35,353 nucleotides of DNA, from positions 1 to 35,353 of the forward strand of contig JAAZLE010000098.1 in assembly GCA_012799455.1 (NCBI GenBank), given 5' to 3'. The notes below the pieces were generated by a model. That model did no database searches. It saw only the letters and a program-made list of their open reading frames with translations, and was not told where the DNA came from. The stretch is from Clostridiales bacterium. Its GTDB lineage: Bacteria; Bacillota; Clostridia; Christensenellales; DTU072. Position 1 is the stretch's first letter. Every line of letters begins with the position of its first letter. This document shows, one piece after another, positions 28,023 to 35,353 of this stretch. Made by a program: the position numbers and the translations under genes.

Positions 28023-31000
28023 TTATGCCGAATGCTCTCTTGTTACGAATGGTGTAGTAGAATATATAGTACTTGGATGTGTTGGCTGTACGCTGGTCTT
28101 GTATATCCTTATTTCTTTAGCTGTTTGCCTACTTATTCCACCCTCAACAACCGCTTCGTTCCACGCGGTAACTTCGTATAAGTAGTTTTGGCCTTCATGT
28201 ACAACACTTGCAAGGTTTGTAAGTTCGGTCCTTAGTTCACTAGTATAGTATGTGCCATATGGATTCAATCCTTCTGCATAATCGTTTGCGCCGTATACTT
28301 TCTTCGGTGAACCCATCAATGTATTGCTACCTGCAGCCGTTATCTTCATTTCTGAGCCAGTCCTTGCGTCTAAGAAGAACAGTATTATGTTATACACTTC
28401 TGTGTACTCTACATTACCATCCTTAATTACTTTTACCGTTACTTTGAAGTGATCTAAGTAACCACCTATAGCTATATCTTCTGCAAACTTTAACTGCCCT
28501 TGAACTGCCGTATTCCACCATGTAACATGATATGTGTACACTCCAGCTGCAAATGGTTCGCCTTCATAGTTCCCTTGAATATTTGCCTCGGGCAGGATGA
28601 AGGTATACGGCTCGCCAGCAATGGCAGTCCCGCTCCTTGCAAAATTAATATCCAATGGATTAACTATGAACATTGTTTTTTGTTTGCCTTCAATGGCTAG
28701 CGGATCGGAAGATAACATGTCATACCTTGCGCTATCTATTCCCATTCCATATCCTAGATTCAAGCCAGTTATTTCATACTTTGAATTATATTGCCTTCTT
28801 ACAACACTTGTAGAGTATGATCTTCCTCTTATAGTCACTTTCCTACTGTACTGAATATGCATGTTGTTGTTAATAAGTACATTAGGATCCCATTCAGTAA
28901 CTGTATAATCTATAGTCTTGCCTTCAAGTTTGTAGTCTTTTATGGCGGTGTTTAAGATGTTATCAGTAACTGATACTCCATCCCTTTCTCTTGTTACTGT
29001 TTTAACCATGAGCGTTGTGTTATACGAATCTTCGTATGGATTAATTGTCCCTGTGTATGTAGTATTATTGTACTTAGTCTTAATAGCACCCCTATTTAAC
29101 ACGTTCATACTGGAATTATTGATGTAAGTTATCGGGGACATATCTAAAAAGACCATCATTATTCTAAATGCCCCTTGATAGACAAATCCAGTCTGTTGAT
29201 TTTCTACGCGTATAGTCACTGCCCAGCCTTTATACACCCCACCGCCTACATATTTATCTGGTATGGATATAGCTGGTGTTCCAGGCTGCCACCAAACTGC
29301 CGAGACTACCATGCCTTTGGAATTTAGGTCTACATTAGATTCTAGGTTATAATTACCTTTTGCCCGAATTGGTAAAACATAGCCCGTTCCAAAATATGGG
29401 TTCAAGGGATCTACTACATATATTGCCTCGTTGGTGCCACCATATCCGTACCCTAAATCCACTTGTGTTATGTTAAGTGTTTCAAATTGATAGTAAACAT
29501 CATAGGCTGGTGTCGTACGTATTACTGCTGCATTCCTGTTTGCAAGTGAGAATCTACCAACTGCATCTCCGCCTGTACTCATAGCGTTTCTTGCTCTTAT
29601 TAGAGTTCCCTCATCCCATTTAATCCTATATGGGTGATCGGCTGGATAGTAGTTTTCTGTGCCAGCTATCTTCACTGTAGTTGGATCTATGTCTTCAGGT
29701 ATAAATATTACATTTTTCGATACCGGATCTGACCCATCACGAACATTTTTAACCTTAAATACCACCTGATATGTCTGGTATGAAGATTTATTCGATATTT
29801 GAGAGAAGTAAAATCTTATATCTTGCATCATGCTTTGATAAGCTCCGCCTTGTAACCTTCTAATGGTATCAAACTCCCATGTGTCGATGTATAGTTTTAT
29901 GGTGACAGGTTGTCCTCTATCCCTATCATATATCCATCCTCTCACTAGAATATGGCCAGTGGGCGTTCCTGCTGCGATAATGTCTGAATCTGCAAAGTCC
30001 CAAATTACTGGAAGCCTTCTATCTTCAATTCCCGGATAATATCTATTATCTTCTACACTTGATGGTAAGTCGGTAGCCCTTCCTGCATATGGATCTTTCA
30101 TATGATATATTGCATTTGGGTTTTCATAGTGAGTATCTCCGGTTACGTTATAAAAGTCTTGAACACCTAGTTGTAAACTCCAATTTTCTAATATATATGG
30201 GAGTACGTTTACATATAACACTAAATCTTGATGGGGATAACCTGCAAACTCTTCTGCATTTGAAATAATGGCAGATGTAAGCCTGAAGTGTTTTTGCCCC
30301 TCAGGTTTTGCTGCTAGTACAGTTTCGTTAGTATCATACCTTACTTCATAATCCGCTGGTGTAGTCCATGTGGCTGGGTAATTTACAAGATCCGGTCCTT
30401 CTGCAAACTTAATTGTAACTCTAGACGGAATATCAACATGTTCAGAATATGGGTTTAAGGTAATGTTTTTATTATTATCGCTATCGCCAATATTTTCAAA
30501 ACTATACTTTGTAACAGTCTTATCATTAAAGTGTAAAATCAAATTAACAACCTGACCATCTAGCAGTGTTATCTTGAATCTTATATTTCTTCTGTCAGCA
30601 TCTAAACCATTTATTGACAAGGTATGCCCATCTAAATCATATGGAGCGGTAGTCTGCCTGACAGTTGCAACATGACCAGTTGTCGGATTGACTGGGAAAT
30701 ATTCAATATTTTGATACACAAACACTCTATCCCCACCATAATGCAAGTTAAGCACTCTAGATAGAGCTACGCTGCCAGCGTAGGATGCATTTTTATATGC
30801 GTCGAAGTTGATAATTATATCTCCAGCTGCATTTACCGGTTCGCTTATCAAAGACCTGCTATTGTTTTCGTCTTCATATATATACGATACACCCTGTACT
30901 AAACAAGGCAATACTCTCAACTTGAGCTGTACGATTTCTCTCATAACTCTGGCTTCAGCGATAACTATATCACTAGCTGTACCTAAATAGTTAATTGCGT

Positions 31001-34000
31001 CTAGTTCTGCAGGAGTTACTCGCATTGTCCATGTAACACCGCTAATTAATAAGTTCCCTGCTAACACTAGTCTTGAAGGAAGTCTCGATGGAATTATGTT
31101 CGTTCCAAGTGTATAGTGATCATATATGTTACTAATAGTAATAACGCCATTTTCAATATAATATCTTCCACTTCCTGCTTCCGAACTATAATCTGAACCA
31201 ATAGCTATGCCTACAGAGCTAAACCTCGCATACACCCTAGAACCGTCTGGTAGTAGTGTTGATAACCAAATTGCTCCACCGCCATATATACTAATTTCAG
31301 ATAGCCTGTCAATTTTATCAAATTCCTTAAGCTCTAACATCCAGTTTTCTTCGGGGTCAATACCAGGAACTGGAGACTTAACAACAGACCACCACCTTGG
31401 AACAGGTGCATCTGCTGTTGCAGAGTTTGCATAATACACCTCATGTCCATCAGCATATTTAACTTTAAATCCAAATTTTTCAGAAATTACATATCCATTG
31501 GGATACTTGGGACTATTGTCAGGATTATATGCCTGCAAGGTTGTGCCTAACTCCGAGCCATCCACTTTTATTATGTAACTATCTCTGTCTTCATCAATTA
31601 CCAACTGGTTTGCTGGTGTAAACTCCGTTACTATCATAGTGACTTTAAAGTCATCTGCGCCCTTGCCTTGACCTACATAAATATCCACACCTTGTCCAAG
31701 TGCTGTAATCATTTTTTGTAAATCAATGGTTCCATATAAAGGAAGGATGGCAGAAGTTGCCGCATCCCGTATTGTTATGATTTCGGGGTTATATGCGCTA
31801 TCTTGGAAACTTCCCTCGATCTCACTGAATAAATACATGAAATAGTCATAAACATTAACTTTAACGCTATCTACTAAAACATATGTGTTATCTGCATCTA
31901 TAACAAAACCTTCGCTATCAACTTTTAAATTGTTAACTAGTATGGTTCTATTTTCCTCATCAATAACCATATCAGAGACATTAGAGTCATATTTTACCAC
32001 GTCCAAACTAACTAAATCGTTTCTAGCTATGTCATATGTTAAATATATCTTTTGTTCAAATGATGGATCTAGGCCTAATGTTGCATATACATTTTCATGT
32101 AAGGTGTTTTGTTTCCAAGGAGCATTTTCTGACCATTTAACGGCATATTCTCTGATGGTGTCATCTTTAAATGTTACTTTTAGAAGTTTTGGAATATCAA
32201 ATCTCTTATACGTATCCACATTATATGTAAAGATTCTTTCTTGTAGGCTATCTCCTAAATGAGTATCATTAACCCCAGAAATCCTTTCTTCTGAAGTTAT
32301 AGTAAGCTCTTCACCTGCTGCATTTTTGAGAGTACTTCCGTCTGCATTATAAAACTCCACATCAGAAGCTACCGCTGATAAATTTCTGACTAGTAATTTT
32401 AATACTATATGATTATCGGTAGTTGCATCACCAATTGTAGTCTCTAAATAATACGCGCCAGGATTTTCACTTACACCCACTAAGTTATATCTACCATCGC
32501 CATCTATTGTGAAGTGAACATCAGTATCGCCATCGACATTTCTCCACTCTACACCATGTGCCGTTACTCTGCCTTCTTCATCATAACTGTTTGTATAATC
32601 ATATCTCTGATATATACCAGCCCCTTCATCTATGCTGAAAAATACTGCTATTTCCGTCGGAAGCACCCAAGTCGATGTATCAAATGGGTCTACATTGAAT
32701 ATACCAAGCAGCTCATCATCTATTGCGTATATTTCACCAGGTCTAATATAGTCTCTAATCTTTATATTCCTAACTTCGTAATTGTTTGCAAGATGGTTTT
32801 CTGTCTTTAGTTCTTTTACAAAGGTCTTTATCACCTTATCCGGAACATCCACATTCATTACAAGGTAAGGCACCTTAAACCAATCTTCATAAAACCATAC
32901 TTTATCAGCATCAAAATGACCACTAAAGTCTAAAAATGATGTTGTTTTATTATCTACAGCAGTTGTGAATGGCTTAGGATTCCCATTTGCATCGCGCTCA
33001 TTTACTAGTTTTACGTTATCAACTTTTTCATGTGCCCAAACTACTAAATTTTTTGCGTTAGGCCCTTTTAGCAAACTGCCAATATTGGGCATCCTGCTAG
33101 GTCTATCTTCAAGCCTTGGCTTGTTTGACAATATCGTGCTACCAAGTAAATCGCTAAAGTTTAAGGTGTACTCCTCTCCATTTAATCCTTCAAAATAGTA
33201 TGTTAAATTTGTTGGAATAAAATAAGTATTTGGGTACAAAACATCTACAGTATGAGTGTTATTTTTAATTTCTCCTGGCACTTTAAAATACTTAAACTCT
33301 CTCGGTAACACCCTTAGTCTTAGCGCAATTATCTGCCCATGGAAGTTGGTATATACATATGTGTAGTCATTGTCTGTAACAGCACCATAGTTATTAATCT
33401 GTTTTTCGCTGTATATGGTGTTTGCATCTTCAAAATCAAAAGACCATGCAAATGCTCTTAATTCATCTGGAGTTTCTTCTTCTGGGTTATTGGGATAAAT
33501 TTTTGTAAACTGAATACGTACATCATACTTGTCAAAGTACCACCTTACGAACCCAGCCGGGTCGTTTCTTAATCCGTTTATGTAATAGGCCTTGTATAAC
33601 AAATATGCAATAGGATCTACGTCTGCAGTCATCGCAATAGGTGCTTTGACCTGACCATTAGGCGTGTTTATGTTTATGTATGGCAAATCTGTTAACACTG
33701 TTCTGTTCAACACTTTAACCATGACGTTTTCTATATAAGTAGCCATCATCCCTTCTCCGATAACTACTTTAACTACGAACTTACCACCCTCTAGTGTTAA
33801 ATCTTCCCAAGTCATAGTATTGTACTGTATGCCTTCATAAATACTGCCATCCCAGTCAACTTCATTTAGTAATCCACCAGTTCTATCTATTCTATTGTAT
33901 GGATGCTTTGTGAAATCTAAACTTGTATTAACTACAATTCTTGCCGAACCAATTGCTGCTGCTATTGCAGGTATTTTGTCTTCTAACGATGCTGGTATTA

Positions 34001-35353
34001 TATACTCACTAGAGGAAGGGTTGTAATGCACTTCGTATACGGTGCCATCTGCTCCCGTACCACTTGCCATATACCAGCCCGTCACCAAGTCATATGTCAT
34101 GTTTTTGTTTGCATATCTTGCATCATATAGCCTGATAAGGGCAGTGTTTCCAAGCAGCCCTTCTACTACCCTTCTTTCAACCATTACATCATCTATCTCA
34201 ACTGTTTCCATAAGAGCATAGTCTGCACTGCTAACAATGTAATGCATTGCGCGGTAGTTATATAAGATATCAATGCCCTTATCATTTTCAACAATATAGT
34301 ATCCAGGTAATCTAAGCCCTAAATCATACAAGTGCCTTAGAGATTTTGGTCCAAAGGTAAATTCTTTGGGATAGACTACAGCATCTGGACCTAACTCTTC
34401 ATATGCTTTATCGAGTTTATACTCAGTGCCCAGCCCTACTATATACACTTTATTGTCTGAATCGTATAAAATTTCATATCCACGTTCTGAAACAACGGTA
34501 TAGTACTCGTTGTTTTTATCAAATATGGCATGCAGGTTGTAGTCAGCAGCATATGTATTTACCATGTTCATTTCGCCATAATATGCTCTTACAGAAGTTG
34601 GAATTGCCCCAAGCGGCTCCCAAGTATAGTAATCATCTACGAGCGTAGCTATTTTCTGTCTTCCTGTAGAATTACTTATGTACACCAGATAATCTCTAGT
34701 TACACCCATGAATTGCTTGTCAATTCTAGGTCTGTAGTATGCATTTCCTGCAATAACATCGATACTCTCTTGGTTATATAAGAATTTTAAATTTCTTGTT
34801 TCGATTCTTGTGCCAAAATCAAAGTATACTGGAATTGTTTCATGTAACTTAGTAGAGTATGGGCTTTCTCCAGTTATATTTGTCAGCTCGCCTACTGAAT
34901 ACATAGCAAAGTCTTTTTCTAACTGGTCAATGTTTTTAACCCTTTGTTTAAATCCGATTTGTATGGCCAAAGAGCCAATCATCTCATCAACACCAAAGAA
35001 CTGTTTTATCGTGTCATTAGACGTAGTTACCCTTATTACATCTGGCTCAAAAGTAGCCCAGCTATCTTCCATTAGTGCCTTGACAATGTCTGTCAACCCA
35101 AGCACTATGTCTCCCGACTCGTTTTCAAAGTCATAACCCATGTACTCGTAAAGTGAGGTGACAAATAAGTCCTCCCTGATTTTAAACTTAGGCAAGTGAT
35201 CAAAAATCTTGTAATCTAACCAAACATACCCTAGCTCCTCTAGAGGATGAGCAGTATTGAAACTAACATCGTTTGCGTAAAGTTCTAAAACCTCGGTTCT
35301 TACAGACCCCTCCATCATATATGCGCGACTACGGAAGGCACTTCTGCCCTTTC
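28023..35353 (-). CDS. giant DPY-module surface protein (5' end outside window)
   Basis: The frame is open to the right edge: eleven codons precede the first ATG (35318) with no stop and no ribosome site. The true start and any signal peptide therefore lie outside the window. Numbering from that ATG, 2431 residues are seen. The first 850 or so are beta-rich with short repeats such as EILYDSDNKVYIV and DILYNYRAMHYIV. From about 750 on, [IV]-[DN]-P-[YFL] modules recur, near residues 878, 1036 (diverged), 1508 (diverged), 1625, 1743, 1969, 2094, 2222 and 2353. Several close with LRVLP-type strands. Only one cysteine is seen. The protein stops within its last module and has no C-terminal anchor or LPxTG. 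It aligns colinearly with the middle of the next gene, a 3855-residue lipoprotein. Extracellular location is inferred. Confidence 0.8.
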   Translation of the reverse strand, partial: KGRSAFRSRAYMMEGSVRTEVLELYANDVSFNTAHPLEELGYVWLDYKIFDHLPKFKIREDLFVTSLYEYMGYDFENESGDIVLGLTDIVKALMEDSWATFEPDVIRVTTSNDTIKQFFGVDEMIGSLAIQIGFKQRVKNIDQLEKDFAMYSVGELTNITGESPYSTKLHETIPVYFDFGTRIETRNLKFLYNQESIDVIAGNAYYRPRIDKQFMGVTRDYLVYISNSTGRQKIATLVDDYYTWEPLGAIPTSVRAYYGEMNMVNTYAADYNLHAIFDKNNEYYTVVSERGYEILYDSDNKVYIVGLGTEYKLDKAYEELGPDAVVYPKEFTFGPKSLRHLYDLGLRLPGYYIVENDKGIDILYNYRAMHYIVSSADYALMETVEIDDVMVERRVVEGLLGNTALIRLYDARYANKNMTYDLVTGWYMASGTGADGTVYEVHYNPSSSEYIIPASLEDKIPAIAAAIGSARIVVNTSLDFTKHPYNRIDRTGGLLNEVDWDGSIYEGIQYNTMTWEDLTLEGGKFVVKVVIGEGMMATYIENVMVKVLNRTVLTDLPYININTPNGQVKAPIAMTADVDPIAYLLYKAYYINGLRNDPAGFVRWYFDKYDVRIQFTKIYPNNPEEETPDELRAFAWSFDFEDANTIYSEKQINNYGAVTDNDYTYVYTNFHGQIIALRLRVLPREFKYFKVPGEIKNNTHTVDVLYPNTYFIPTNLTYYFEGLNGEEYTLNFSDLLGSTILSNKPRLEDRPSRMPNIGSLLKGPNAKNLVVWAHEKVDNVKLVNERDANGNPKPFTTAVDNKTTSFLDFSGHFDADKVWFYEDWFKVPYLVMNVDVPDKVIKTFVKELKTENHLANNYEVRNIKIRDYIRPGEIYAIDDELLGIFNVDPFDTSTWVLPTEIAVFFSIDEGAGIYQRYDYTNSYDEEGRVTAHGVEWRNVDGDTDVHFTIDGDGRYNLVGVSENPGAYYLETTIGDATTDNHIVLKLLVRNLSAVASDVEFYNADGSTLKNAAGEELTITSEERISGVNDTHLGDSLQERIFTYNVDTYKRFDIPKLLKVTFKDDTIREYAVKWSENAPWKQNTLHENVYATLGLDPSFEQKIYLTYDIARNDLVSLDVVKYDSNVSDMVIDEENRTILVNNLKVDSEGFVIDADNTYVLVDSVKVNVYDYFMYLFSEIEGSFQDSAYNPEIITIRDAATSAILPLYGTIDLQKMITALGQGVDIYVGQGKGADDFKVTMIVTEFTPANQLVIDEDRDSYIIKVDGSELGTTLQAYNPDNSPKYPNGYVISEKFGFKVKYADGHEVYYANSATADAPVPRWWSVVKSPVPGIDPEENWMLELKEFDKIDRLSEISIYGGGAIWLSTLLPDGSRVYARFSSVGIAIGSDYSSEAGSGRYYIENGVITISNIYDHYTLGTNIIPSRLPSRLVLAGNLLISGVTWTMRVTPAELDAINYLGTASDIVIAEARVMREIVQLKLRVLPCLVQGVSYIYEDENNSRSLISEPVNAAGDIIINFDAYKNASYAGSVALSRVLNLHYGGDRVFVYQNIEYFPVNPTTGHVATVRQTTAPYDLDGHTLSINGLDADRRNIRFKITLLDGQVVNLILHFNDKTVTKYSFENIGDSDNNKNITLNPYSEHVDIPSRVTIKFAEGPDLVNYPATWTTPADYEVRYDTNETVLAAKPEGQKHFRLTSAIISNAEEFAGYPHQDLVLYVNVLPYILENWSLQLGVQDFYNVTGDTHYENPNAIYHMKDPYAGRATDLPSSVEDNRYYPGIEDRRLPVIWDFADSDIIAAGTPTGHILVRGWIYDRDRGQPVTIKLYIDTWEFDTIRRLQGGAYQSMMQDIRFYFSQISNKSSYQTYQVVFKVKNVRDGSDPVSKNVIFIPEDIDPTTVKIAGTENYYPADHPYRIKWDEGTLIRARNAMSTGGDAVGRFSLANRNAAVIRTTPAYDVYYQFETLNITQVDLGYGYGGTNEAIYVVDPLNPYFGTGYVLPIRAKGNYNLESNVDLNSKGMVVSAVWWQPGTPAISIPDKYVGGGVYKGWAVTIRVENQQTGFVYQGAFRIMMVFLDMSPITYINNSSMNVLNRGAIKTKYNNTTYTGTINPYEDSYNTTLMVKTVTRERDGVSVTDNILNTAIKDYKLEGKTIDYTVTEWDPNVLINNNMHIQYSRKVTIRGRSYSTSVVRRQYNSKYEITGLNLGYGMGIDSARYDMLSSDPLAIEGKQKTMFIVNPLDINFARSGTAIAGEPYTFILPEANIQGNYEGEPFAAGVYTYHVTWWNTAVQGQLKFAEDIAIGGYLDHFKVTVKVIKDGNVEYTEVYNIILFFLDARTGSEMKITAAGSNTLMGSPKKVYGANDYAEGLNPYGTYYTSELRTELTNLASVVHEGQNYLYEVTAWNEAVVEGGISRQTAKEIRIYKTSVQPTHPSTIYSTTPFVTREHSA

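Noticed and set aside
16378-35353. One giant gene split by a frameshift into two
   Set aside because: The downstream protein begins with its own complete lipoprotein signal, and the two halves align with each other rather than continuing one another.

Overview
The window is AT-rich and all eleven genes lie on the minus strand, so transcription runs from the right edge to the left. Strong AGGAGG-type ribosome binding sites, sigma-A-like promoters, intrinsic hairpin/T-tract terminators, two lipobox signal peptides and a C-terminally membrane-anchored surface protein suggest a low-GC Gram-positive, probably an uncultured Clostridia-like member of the Bacillota. That placement is an inference. 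No rRNA, tRNA, CRISPR array or intact mobile element was seen.

Layout in order of transcription. (1) 35353-28023: the 3' part (at least 2431 codons) of a giant repeat protein whose 5' end lies outside the window. (2) 27945-16378: an intact 3855-residue lipoprotein, 77 bp downstream with no terminator between them. It has a non-repetitive N-terminal region, a long tract of diverged modules, four MBG-like domains and a C-terminal right-handed beta-helix. (3) 16161-15391: a shortened QueG-like double 4Fe-4S protein. (4) 15250-14468: a NagD-like HAD phosphatase. (5) 14338-12890: a lipoprotein that looks like a beta-propeller. (6) 12601-11981: a small protein with two zinc ribbons and a very acidic tail. 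(7) 11621-5322: a 2099-residue secreted protein made of Ig-like repeats, a helical segment and a C-terminal transmembrane anchor. (8, 9) 5003-2956: a two-gene operon of a duplicated SCP2-like protein and a class III PLP aminotransferase. (10, 11) 2618-142: RmuC, then a macro-domain protein with a C-terminal helical domain. Three tandem copies of the 3' end of that last gene run to the left edge.

About 25 of 35 kb encodes three giant cell-envelope proteins. The most notable observation is that the two adjoining giants (1 and 2) share a diverged repeat module, with signature [IV]-[DN]-P-[YFL], a nearby LP, and a closing LRVLP-like strand. They also align colinearly over several kilobases, so they look like tandem paralogues of a surface-protein family I cannot match to a named one. 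With the 2099-residue protein and the propeller-like lipoprotein, the locus appears devoted to the cell surface, possibly adhesion or an extracellular scaffold. That role is inferred; no ligand or enzymatic activity can be read from the sequence.
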